A stretch of 5,705 nt of DNA from the NCBI GenBank assembly GCA_002339135.1, contig DDJR01000078.1:1-5705 (forward strand), in the 5' to 3' direction. The stretch is from Flavobacteriales bacterium UBA2619 (GTDB lineage: Bacteria > Bacteroidota > Bacteroidia > Flavobacteriales_D > Sanyastnellaceae). The position numbers were made by a program, and so were the translations under genes. Below the pieces are notes generated by a model. It did not search any database. It saw only the letters and a list, made by a program, of their open reading frames with translations, and was not told where the DNA came from. This document shows positions 1 through 5,705 of the stretch, one piece after another (the stretch's first letter is position 1; each line of letters starts with the position of its first letter).

Positions 1-183
1 TTTAGAGCCGCAATGGAAGGTCTTACAATTGTTGAGCAGTGTGATGTTATTGAAAATGAGCAAACATTGTTGGATGCTATATTCAGTTTAAGATCCGCCT
101 TGAATGAGAAAGAAAAGTCAGATTGTCACAGTTTGTATGAACCCATGCTGAAGAAGTTAGAATACATTGAACGCAATCAGTAG
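1..183 (+). CDS. 3' end of an unrecognised gene (partial)
   Basis: Frame 1 is open from the first base to a TAG stop at 181-183, giving 60 residues that begin FRAAMEGLTIVEQ and end KKLEYIERNQ. The composition is that of a soluble protein: acidic and basic residues alternate with Leu/Ile in a pattern compatible with two or three amphipathic helices, with two Cys residues and no membrane segment. I do not recognise the family. It is probably the C-terminus of a longer protein that starts left of the window, because the frame is open at the edge and the first internal ATG (position 13) has no evident ribosome binding site. A free-standing small protein of 56 residues from that ATG cannot be excluded. 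It converges on the ChaN-family gene, with 75 bases between the two stops. Confidence 0.55.
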   Translation, partial: FRAAMEGLTIVEQCDVIENEQTLLDAIFSLRSALNEKEKSDCHSLYEPMLKKLEYIERNQ

Positions 184-235
184 ACACTTAAAGGCAAAGT
201 ATTCCGATTTAAGTTTCATGGATTGGGGGCAGGAA

Positions 236-261
236 TGACACCGTGAATTTGTCACGTGTTA
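236..261. terminator. Hairpin between convergent genes, possible weak terminator
   Basis: Arms ACAC(C)GTGA at 238-246 and TCACGTGT at 252-259 form an 8-bp stem with one bulged C and a 5-base loop ATTTG. It can be extended by a G-T wobble and a T-A pair to 236-261. On the + strand it is followed by a loosely T-rich stretch (TTAATGCGTTTT), which could help terminate the upstream gene. There is no clean U-run on either strand. The hairpin overlaps the stop codon of the minus-strand ChaN-family gene. The structure is seen in the sequence; the terminator role is inference. Confidence 0.3.
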
Positions 262-1170
262 ATGCGTTTTAGTGAGGTTGGAAGGAGTCACAATGATGAA
301 GTCAGCAACTCCTTTTCTATCGTCTTCTAATTCTTCAATGTTTTCTTGTTCAGTTGCATCAATGGTGATGATCTTCAATTCGGTGTTGTCATGCAGCAAG
401 TACCAAACAATGCCATCTCTGTTTTGCGAATGAAAGGAGCCATTGTAGTGCAGGAATACTCCATTTTCAGGAAGGTTTTTTAAAATATTGTGCGCCATGC
501 AAGCATCTTTAATGGCCTGTGATTTAGGCAGGTTTTCTCCGCCATGTCCGCCTGACATCTCGAGCATTTCCTGATAGCATCCAACGTTTCCATCATAGGC
601 TATGGGGAGTGGTGGTAGGAATGCTTTTGCTTCATTCGATAAATACGCTAAAGTGTCAATGCCATGGTGGTATACAACAGAGGCATATCTGCGGGGTATG
701 TTGGTTGCAATAAATGTGTGATCATGGTCTTTGGCATAATCAACCAACGGCAGGTAATCTGTTTTGAAATTGGGCCAAACTCTCGTGTTTGCTTCGAGTT
801 TGCTTAAGTTGATTGTCCCGTTTAGATATTCATTGAGCGGCAGCTGATCATCAGTTTCAAACATTTCAGCTCCCAAAACCAATTCCTGATCCTTGACGTC
901 TAACTCTTTAGTGAGAAGAAGTTGAAGCCAATGAATCATGGGGTTGTCATGAAGCTCCCCGAACAGGACGACATCGGCTTGAAGTGCAGCTTCAACGATG
1001 TTGTCGAAAGATTCCATGTCTCCCTTTGAGTTGTAAATGAGATAGGGCAGAGGGTTTTTTGCGATCAATTCTGCCTTTTTCGCTTCTGCATTTCTTGAGT
1101 TTTTTTGTGCAGAAATAAAAAAAGGAGTTACACTAAAAAGGACAACTAAAATGAGTGTGTTTTTAAACAT
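259..1170 (-). CDS. ChaN-family secreted protein (Tiki/TraB-like fold, putative haem/iron-related)
   Basis: A 303-residue protein with an N-terminal signal peptide (about residues 1-21, hydrophobic core LILVVLFSVTPFFI, likely cleaved after SA before QKNS). The mature part shows the ChaN (DUF399) pattern in order: GELHDNPMIH at 71-80, AEMFE at 101-105, ATNIPRRYA at 155-163, an LPPLPIAYD segment at 184-193, a GGHGGENLPKSQAIKDACMAHN segment spanning 207-228, and HYNGSFHS at 241-248. The two GxxH motifs (G71-H74 and G244-H247) are the hallmark of the superfamily that joins ChaN, TraB, EreA and Tiki. Known ChaN proteins are iron-regulated lipoproteins, and a Campylobacter member binds haem; catalytic activity in this branch is not established. 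This copy has no lipobox Cys, so it is probably a soluble periplasmic or exported protein. It lies 39 bases downstream of the carboxylase gene on the same strand, with an A-rich leader and no clear Shine-Dalgarno. Family assignment is firm; function is not. Confidence 0.88.
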   Translation of the reverse strand: MFKNTLILVVLFSVTPFFISAQKNSRNAEAKKAELIAKNPLPYLIYNSKGDMESFDNIVEAALQADVVLFGELHDNPMIHWLQLLLTKELDVKDQELVLGAEMFETDDQLPLNEYLNGTINLSKLEANTRVWPNFKTDYLPLVDYAKDHDHTFIATNIPRRYASVVYHHGIDTLAYLSNEAKAFLPPLPIAYDGNVGCYQEMLEMSGGHGGENLPKSQAIKDACMAHNILKNLPENGVFLHYNGSFHSQNRDGIVWYLLHDNTELKIITIDATEQENIEELEDDRKGVADFIIVTPSNLTKTH

Positions 1171-1209
1171 TGAATTTTGTTGTTTAAATGTGGGTAATGT
1201 AATGGAGGG

Positions 1210-2847
1210 TTAAGTTTGAAGCACCCCCGGTCGAAATGGTTTTTCAGCAGGAGATTCACTTGCAACTTCTATTCCCATGCTTATCCAACCTCTTGTTTTT
1301 TCAGGATCGATGATAGCGTCAACCCACAACCTAGATGCTGCATATTCAGGTTTGGTTTGCTCATTGTAGCGTGTTTTAATCATGTTGAGTAGTTCTGCCT
1401 GCTTCTCTTCATCTACGGGTTTTCCAGCTTTTTTAAGTCTCGAGACTTCAATTTGTTGGAGGACTTTTGCCGCTTGTTCTCCTCCCATTACAGCGAGTCG
1501 CGCTGTGGGCCAAGCGATGATGAATCTGGGATCGTATGCTTTTCCGCACATGGCATAATTTCCGGCGCCATAACTGTTTCCAATAATCACAGTGAACTTT
1601 GGTACAACGCTATTCGCAACAGCATTCACAAGTTTTGCGCCATCTTTGATAATTCCTCCGTGCTCAGATCTAGAACCTACCATAAAGCCTGTTACATCTT
1701 GGAGAAACAGAAGTGGAATGTTTTTTTGATTGCAAGTCATTACAAACCTTGCTGCTTTGTCTGCGCTGTCAGAATAAATAACACCACCAAACTGCAAGCC
1801 TTCTTTCTTTGACTTGACTGTCATTCTTTGATTGCAGACGATCCCCACACTCCATCCGTCTACTCTAGCATAGCCGCAGATTATAGTTTTGCCAAATGAT
1901 TTTTTATATTCAGTAAAAGAATCCTTGTCAACCAATGCATCGATCAGTTCGTGAGAGGGGTAAGGTTGAGTTCTTGACTCAGGTAAGATAGAAGAAATAG
2001 AATGGCCTGATGGATTCTGAGCTGTGGATCTTGAAAAGTTGGCGGCGTTGGTTGTTGCACGCCAATGAGAAGCCAAGTCTCGAATTGTTTTTATTGCATC
2101 ATCATCATCTTTACAAGGGTAATCGATCACACCACTTATTTCGCAATGAGTTGTCGCTCCACCCAAGGTTTCATTGTCAATGTCTTCACCGATGGCAGCT
2201 CTGACCAAATAGCTTCCAGCCAGAAAAATAGATCCAGTTCCTTCTACAATGAGTGATTCGTCACTCATAATTGGAAGATACGCTCCTCCTGCAACACAAG
2301 AGCCCATTACAGCTGCAATTTGAGGTATTCCGGCACTTGATAATTTGGCATTATTTCTAAACATCCTCCCAAAATGTTCTTTGTCTGGGAAAATCTCATC
2401 TTGTAATGGTAAAAAGACACCTGCACTATCTACAAGGTAGACAATGGGAAGTCTGTTTTCTAACGCAATCTCTTGTGCCCGCAAATTCTTTTTTGCAGTA
2501 ATTGGAAACCAAGCTCCAGCTTTTACGGTTGCATCATTTGCTACAGCGATACACTGTTTGCCATGTATTCTTCCCACTTCAACAACAACTCCACCGGAGG
2601 GGCACCCTCCATATTCTTTGTACATACCATCACCTACTAAAGCACCTATCTCAAATCGTTCGCAGTTCTTGTCGAACAATTTAGCAAGTCTTTCTCTGGC
2701 AGTTAATTTCCCCTTTGCATGCTCTTTTTCGATGCGTTGTGCTCCTCCGCCTTTCTTTACTTGGTCTAGTTTTCTGTCTAAACCAGCAACAAGAAGTCGC
2801 ATCCGGTCTTCGTTTTTGTTGCGCTCTAAATCTGAATTTTTTGACAT
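1210..2847 (-). CDS. Acyl-CoA carboxylase carboxyltransferase (beta) subunit, methylcrotonyl-CoA carboxylase-like
   Basis: A 545-residue cytosolic protein, close to the usual size of about 540 for this family. It transfers the carboxyl group from carboxybiotin to an acyl-CoA. If it is the MCC beta subunit (mccB-like), the substrate is 3-methylcrotonyl-CoA in leucine breakdown. The N-domain shows the GKLTARERLAKLFD entry motif (46-59), the VDSAGVFLPLQDEIFPDKEH segment (139-158), GSCVAGGAYLP (182-192, oxyanion-hole Gly-Gly-Ala) and GGATTHCEISGV (229-240). The C-domain shows QDVTGFMVG (383-391), GGIIKDGAK (397-405), GNSYGAGNYAMCGKAYDPR (423-441) and AVMGGEQAAKVL (452-463), which are typical of MCC/geranyl-CoA-type rather than propionyl-CoA subunits. 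The linker at about 262-297 is Ser/Thr/Asn-rich and looks variable. The ATG at 2847 gives the normal family N-terminus; no Shine-Dalgarno precedes it. The partner biotin carboxylase/BCCP subunit is not in the window, so the exact acyl-CoA remains open (geranyl-CoA or another branched acyl-CoA is possible). Confidence 0.93.
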   Translation of the reverse strand: MSKNSDLERNKNEDRMRLLVAGLDRKLDQVKKGGGAQRIEKEHAKGKLTARERLAKLFDKNCERFEIGALVGDGMYKEYGGCPSGGVVVEVGRIHGKQCIAVANDATVKAGAWFPITAKKNLRAQEIALENRLPIVYLVDSAGVFLPLQDEIFPDKEHFGRMFRNNAKLSSAGIPQIAAVMGSCVAGGAYLPIMSDESLIVEGTGSIFLAGSYLVRAAIGEDIDNETLGGATTHCEISGVIDYPCKDDDDAIKTIRDLASHWRATTNAANFSRSTAQNPSGHSISSILPESRTQPYPSHELIDALVDKDSFTEYKKSFGKTIICGYARVDGWSVGIVCNQRMTVKSKKEGLQFGGVIYSDSADKAARFVMTCNQKNIPLLFLQDVTGFMVGSRSEHGGIIKDGAKLVNAVANSVVPKFTVIIGNSYGAGNYAMCGKAYDPRFIIAWPTARLAVMGGEQAAKVLQQIEVSRLKKAGKPVDEEKQAELLNMIKTRYNEQTKPEYAASRLWVDAIIDPEKTRGWISMGIEVASESPAEKPFRPGVLQT

Positions 2848-2851
2848 GCGT

Positions 2852-2859
2852 CGAAGATA
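2852..2859 (-). promoter_or_regulatory. Imperfect Bacteroidota -7-like box upstream of the carboxylase gene
   Basis: Read on the minus strand the sequence is TATCTTCG, one mismatch from TAnnTTTG. Four bases separate it from the ATG at 2847. No TTTG-type -33 element lies at the usual distance upstream. If used, the transcript would have essentially no leader. This is weak on its own; it is listed because it mirrors the exact box on the other strand. Confidence 0.22.
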
Positions 2860-2861
2860 AG

Positions 2862-2876
2862 GAAGGACATTCCTTC
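2862..2876. repeat. Short inverted repeat in the divergent intergenic region, possible operator
   Basis: GAAGGA-CAT-TCCTTC is a perfect inverted repeat with 6-base arms and a 3-base spacer. It sits near the middle of the 46-base gap between the two divergent starts and between the two promoter-like boxes. That position would suit a regulator controlling one or both genes. It does not match the classical Fur box. The repeat is seen directly; the operator role is inference, and short palindromes also occur by chance. Confidence 0.3.
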
Positions 2877-2881
2877 AGACC

Positions 2882-2889
2882 TACCTTTG
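2882..2889 (+). promoter_or_regulatory. Bacteroidota-type -7 promoter box (TAnnTTTG) of the importer operon
   Basis: TACCTTTG matches the primary sigma factor -7 consensus of Bacteroidota exactly. Four bases (TCCC) separate it from the ATG at 2894, so transcription would start at or next to the start codon and give a leaderless or near-leaderless mRNA. No TTTG -33 motif is found 17-23 bases upstream, which lowers confidence. The gap to the divergent gene is only 46 bases, so any promoter must lie here or inside the carboxylase coding sequence. Confidence 0.4.
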
Positions 2890-2893
2890 TCCC

Positions 2894-4054
2894 ATGACCT
2901 TTGAGAACAATTTATTAAATCCACTTTCAACAAATTGCTTTCTGTTGATCCTGTTATTTTCTCTGTCAGTGACCAGTTGCAAAGAAGATGAGGTTCACAC
3001 CTCTCAAGTTGAATATTTGAAGCCGAGCTATGCCCAGGGGTATAGATTGGGCATGGTGAAAGATTGTGAATGGTTAGAGTGTATTCACCCGTCAACACAA
3101 AAAACCCTAGTTCGGGTTGTTCGTGACTCTTCAGCTTTCGACATTCTGTCCAACATGTTTGTTGACGGCGTTGCGCATATCGTGATTTCTGAGAAAAAGA
3201 AATTGGCTACTTTAAGCACAACTCATGTTGCCTTAATCAATCAAGGTGCTGGACTAGAGTATTGGTCTGGAGGTGCTTTTATTTCTTATTTACAGAATGA
3301 GGAGGCGCTTCAGATGATTGACAATTCAAAGGCGTCTGACTTAGGCGGAGTGCCAGAATTTGACAAAGAAAAGTGCTTGGCCATCAACCCGTCGGCTGTT
3401 TTAATTTATCCATATGGTGATCCCTTAAACAACCTTGAATTGGGGATTCCTGTTGTGCCAATTCTAGAGTATTTAGAGTCTACACCATTGGGAAGGACAG
3501 AATGGATGTGTGCCATTGGATGGATGGTGGGCGAGCATGCGAAAGCTAAGCTTGCCTTTAGCTTAATCTCCAAAGAATATGAGCATTTAAAGTCCCTCAT
3601 TGCGCAGACCAATTCTGCCAGGCCTGTCGTTTTTACGGGAAGTGTGCGTGAGGGAAAATGGAGTGCTCCTGGCGGTGGAAGTTTGGTTGCAAGGTTCATT
3701 GAAGATGCTGGCGGAGAGTATCTTTTCCGAGATGGAGGTGGTTTAGAAAATCTCACGCTTGATTTGGAAAGTGTCATTGTTTCAGCTGAGAATGCAGATC
3801 TTTGGGGGCTGGTCATCTTCGCTCCTGATGGATACAGTATTGCGAAGATGGTCTTAGACGATCAGAGGCATTCATATTTAATTCCTGAATCTAGAAAAGT
3901 CTTTTATTGCAATACAGCCGAGGTCGATTATTTTGGCGATTTGATTGTCAGTCCAGAGAGAGTTTTGGGTGATTTGATCGCTTTAATAAGACCTGATGTG
4001 GTTTTGGAAAAACGTTTGGAGGAAAAATCTTTTAAATGGTTACAGGAAGAATGA
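2894..4054 (+). CDS. ABC importer substrate-binding lipoprotein (TroA-type; iron-chelate/haem/cobalamin class)
   Basis: A 386-residue lipoprotein of the periplasmic binding protein family that includes FecB, FhuD and BtuF (PF01497-like). The signal peptide has a hydrophobic stretch CFLLILLFSLSV (15-26) and a lipobox VTSC with the acylated Cys at 29; acidic residues follow (KEDE), then the mature protein. The N-lobe includes STTHVALINQGAGLEYWSGG (108-127) and CLAINPSAVLIYPYG (161-175). The inter-lobe region is GIPVVPILEYLESTPLGRTEW (184-204), very typical of Bacteroidota members. The C-lobe has RPVVFTGS (243-250), WSAPGGGSLVARFIEDAGGEY (256-276) and a C-terminal SPERVLGDLIALIRPDVV (353-370). 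The ATG at 2894 is the only start that gives a complete signal peptide; the next Met is residue 54. It opens a three-gene operon, and its stop overlaps the permease start by 4 bases. The ligand cannot be read from the sequence. Confidence 0.92.
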   Translation: MTFENNLLNPLSTNCFLLILLFSLSVTSCKEDEVHTSQVEYLKPSYAQGYRLGMVKDCEWLECIHPSTQKTLVRVVRDSSAFDILSNMFVDGVAHIVISEKKKLATLSTTHVALINQGAGLEYWSGGAFISYLQNEEALQMIDNSKASDLGGVPEFDKEKCLAINPSAVLIYPYGDPLNNLELGIPVVPILEYLESTPLGRTEWMCAIGWMVGEHAKAKLAFSLISKEYEHLKSLIAQTNSARPVVFTGSVREGKWSAPGGGSLVARFIEDAGGEYLFRDGGGLENLTLDLESVIVSAENADLWGLVIFAPDGYSIAKMVLDDQRHSYLIPESRKVFYCNTAEVDYFGDLIVSPERVLGDLIALIRPDVVLEKRLEEKSFKWLQEE

Positions 4055-5022
4055 AGCATGTCTTTTTACTCATCGGTTTAACACTTGTGCTTTCACTGTT
4101 GCATCTGATGTATGGCAGTGTAGATCTTTCATTGCTGCCTGACCGTGTTGCTCAGGTTATTTTCTTAGAGGTCAGGTTGCCTAGAGTCTTAACAGCTGTC
4201 GGCGCTGGTGCAGGACTTGCATTAACAGGGTTGTTTATGCAGACTTGGTTTCGAAACTCACTGGCAGGGCCCTCAGTGTTAGGGATTACGTCTGGCGGCT
4301 CATTGGGAGTGGCAATATTGACTTTAGCTGGAGGAGGTGCAACGGGGTTCTTGAATTTAGGCTCAGGATATAGTCTGATGTTGGTAGCTGCGGTAGGTAG
4401 TTTATTCATTCTTGTTTTGGTTTTTGTCGCTTCAAAGAGGTTTACATCACCGATTACTTTGCTGGTGTTCGGTTTGATGGTGGGCTATACCGTTAGTGCG
4501 ATTGTTGTTGTCTTACAGTCAGAGGCTAGTTCAGAATCACTTCAAGCATTTGTATTTTGGGGGATGGGTTCTTTCGGGAACGCATCATTGAAAGTGTCTG
4601 CCGTGTTGCCTGTTTTAGCTGTGCTTGCAATGGTTTGGGGTAGAAAGCGAAGAAAGTGGTTGGACGCATGGACTTTAGGTGAAAACATAGCAATTACGAT
4701 GGGAACGCCGGCACAAAAGTTTAAAATGGAAATCATCATTGTTGTTGGCATCGTTGCCGGTGCAGTGACTTCAGTTTGTGGTCCAATCGCATTTTTGGGC
4801 TTGGCGACACCTCATGTTGTCAAGATGATTTCAAAGGAACGAAGTCACAAACAAACCTTGCCTCTTGTTCTTTTGACTGGAGCCTGTATTGCCTTGTTTG
4901 CTGACTTGTTGGTGAGGGCTCCATGGAGTGAAGATTCTGGATTTCCTTTGAATGCTGTTCTGGCGTTATTCGGTGCGCCTATAGTAATTGCTGTAATTTG
5001 GAAGAGAACTCATGAGCTATGA
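4051..5022 (+). CDS. FecCD/BtuC-family ABC importer permease
   Basis: A polytopic inner-membrane protein of 323 residues, normal for the family (about 320-345), which forms a homodimeric channel in type II importers for siderophores, haem or cobalamin. Visible landmarks: a first membrane helix VFLLIGLTLVLSLLHLMYG (4-22); VRLPRVLTAVGAGAGLALTG (41-60); FRNSLAGPSVLGITSGGSLG (67-86); FWGMGSFG (169-176); the coupling region leading to GPIAFLGLATPHVVKM (244-259); and the final helix with FPLNAVLALFGAP (298-310). Further hydrophobic helices lie between. I chose the ATG at 4051 because it makes an ATGA overlap with the upstream stop, as at the next junction, and gives a normal family N-terminus. An in-frame ATG at 4036 would add MVTGR; a GGAGGA at 4018-4023, 12 bases before it, leaves that start possible. 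The gene is followed directly by its ATPase, again with a 4-base overlap. Confidence 0.93.
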   Translation: MKHVFLLIGLTLVLSLLHLMYGSVDLSLLPDRVAQVIFLEVRLPRVLTAVGAGAGLALTGLFMQTWFRNSLAGPSVLGITSGGSLGVAILTLAGGGATGFLNLGSGYSLMLVAAVGSLFILVLVFVASKRFTSPITLLVFGLMVGYTVSAIVVVLQSEASSESLQAFVFWGMGSFGNASLKVSAVLPVLAVLAMVWGRKRRKWLDAWTLGENIAITMGTPAQKFKMEIIIVVGIVAGAVTSVCGPIAFLGLATPHVVKMISKERSHKQTLPLVLLTGACIALFADLLVRAPWSEDSGFPLNAVLALFGAPIVIAVIWKRTHEL

Positions 5023-5705
5023 AAAAAAAAATCATTGAATTAAAGGGTTTGGTTTTGGGTTATCGCGGAATGCGAGATTTAACACCTCCACTTTACAAAT
5101 CGTTTGAGGGGCCTGGGATTCATGCTGTTGTTGGTCGCAATGGTTCTGGCAAAAGCACTTTGTTAAAGACTATTTTAGGTCTTCAACATGGTGCAAAAGG
5201 TGAGGTGATGATTGGTGAGCAAAATAAAGGTGTGAGGATTGACTCTCTTTCGTTGGATCAGAGGGCTCAACTTTTTGCTTATGTTGAGTCTACACCACCT
5301 AAAACAAGTGGACTCAGAGTAGAGGAGGTCTTGGATTTGGCAAAAGAGATGTCGTTCAAGGGTGGAAAGAGTGAAGTCGATCTTTGGGAGCTGCAAGATT
5401 TGCTGGGAAGAAGGCTTGATACTTTAAGTGATGGACAAGCTTTAAGAGTCATGTTAGCTAGAGCATCAGCTCAGGGGGCTTCGTGGATTTTGTTAGATGA
5501 GCCGACAGCATTTTTAGATATTCCCGCACGCAGGAAATTAATCACTATGCTTGGTGAATTCTCGACCACACGTGGAGTTGTGATCGCGACCCACGATCTT
5601 CACGCTTTGGCAGAGATGAGTCCTGTGGGTGTGCATGAGGTGGGTTTGTTGGGGCTGAAAGATCTTGAAACAAAGGCTGACTCCAAGGAGAAATTGGTTG
5701 CGAAA
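5019..5705 (+). CDS. ABC importer ATPase, FecE/HmuV/BtuD type (3' end outside window)
   Basis: The frame from ATG 5019 is open to the window end: 229 residues without a stop, so most of a typical 250-residue protein is present. It is the cytosolic ATPase that drives the adjacent FecCD-type permease. Motifs in order: Walker A GRNGSGKST (39-47), Q-loop region FAYVESTPP (86-94), signature LSDGQ (136-140) followed by ALRVMLARA, Walker B WILLDEP (156-162), D-loop AFLD (164-167) and H-loop THD with His192. The Q-loop carries no Gln: an ungapped comparison with the common AYVPQ form puts Ser91 there, next to Glu90. The LSDGQ form replaces LSGGQ and, as far as I know, is common in Bacteroidota members. 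The start ATGA overlaps the permease stop and is followed at once by ten A residues (5022-5031), encoding KKK and the first base of Ile. Family assignment is secure; the substrate is not. Confidence 0.93.
   Translation, partial: MKKKIIELKGLVLGYRGMRDLTPPLYKSFEGPGIHAVVGRNGSGKSTLLKTILGLQHGAKGEVMIGEQNKGVRIDSLSLDQRAQLFAYVESTPPKTSGLRVEEVLDLAKEMSFKGGKSEVDLWELQDLLGRRLDTLSDGQALRVMLARASAQGASWILLDEPTAFLDIPARRKLITMLGEFSTTRGVVIATHDLHALAEMSPVGVHEVGLLGLKDLETKADSKEKLVAK

Noticed and set aside
2098..2110. (ATC)4-like microsatellite within the carboxylase gene
   Set aside because: It simply encodes a run of four Asp residues (KDDDDA) at a polar surface segment of the protein, and a change by whole units would stay in frame.
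2841..2846. TTGACA, a perfect sigma70-type -35 hexamer on the + strand
   Set aside because: It lies across the first codons of the minus-strand carboxylase gene, no TATAAT-like hexamer follows at about 17 bases, and the organism appears to use the Bacteroidota TAnnTTTG-type promoter.
1453..2860. Several + strand open frames of 60-138 codons opposite the carboxylase gene
   Set aside because: They have no family motifs, often low-complexity composition, and lie wholly or almost wholly antisense to a strongly conserved gene; they are shadows.
2848..2893. Cobalamin riboswitch or other leader RNA ahead of the importer operon
   Set aside because: Only 46 bases separate the divergent starts, too short for a known riboswitch, and no B12-box-like sequence was seen.
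2826..3098. Minus-strand open frame of 90 codons across the divergent region
   Set aside because: It overlaps the N-terminus of the carboxylase and the signal-peptide region of the binding protein, has no recognisable features, and would abolish the intergenic region.
4036..4050. Alternative upstream start of the permease adding MVTGR
   Set aside because: The ATGA overlap at 4051 matches the next junction and gives a normal family N-terminus; the upstream start stays possible because of GGAGGA at 4018-4023 but is less favoured.
3406..5396. Minus-strand open frames (136, 85, 69 and 73 codons) inside the importer genes
   Set aside because: They are antisense to well-conserved importer coding sequence and show no domain, signal peptide or start signal of their own.

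Overview
The window looks like an ordinary chromosomal segment from a member of the Bacteroidota, probably an environmental, Flavobacteriia-like lineage. This rests on several signs: a signal peptide ending in a typical '...SAQ' cleavage region, weak or absent Shine-Dalgarno sequences before most starts, an exact TAnnTTTG promoter box, an ABC signature of the LSDGQ type with an 'EPTAFLD' Walker B/D-loop, and moderately AT-leaning DNA. The taxonomic call is inference, as there is no rRNA or marker gene here.

Layout from left to right. Positions 1-183 hold the 3' end of an unrecognised gene on the + strand. It converges on a minus-strand pair: a ChaN-family secreted protein (259-1170) lies downstream of a biotin-dependent acyl-CoA carboxylase carboxyltransferase subunit, methylcrotonyl-CoA carboxylase beta-like (1210-2847). 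These two are 39 bases apart and may be co-transcribed, carboxylase first. A 46-base divergent intergenic region (2848-2893) carries a -7-type promoter box and a short inverted repeat. From there a compact + strand operon encodes a type II ABC importer of the iron-siderophore/haem/cobalamin class: a substrate-binding lipoprotein (2894-4054), a FecCD/BtuC-type permease (4051-5022) and an ATPase (5019 to beyond the window end). Both junctions are 4-base ATGA stop/start overlaps.

The three importer proteins should work together. The lipoprotein captures a metal chelate in the periplasm, the permease dimer carries it across the inner membrane, and the ATPase powers transport. The substrate cannot be fixed from sequence alone. 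ChaN-type proteins are linked to iron/haem in other bacteria, so the divergent neighbour makes haem or iron slightly more attractive than cobalamin. The carboxylase subunit belongs to leucine or related branched acyl-CoA breakdown and has no obvious functional tie to the importer. No TonB-dependent outer-membrane receptor, biotin carboxylase subunit, mobile element, CRISPR array, tRNA or rRNA is visible. No gap without a gene exceeds 75 bases. I did not find a clearly novel system; the points worth a second look are mostly regulatory details and gene context.
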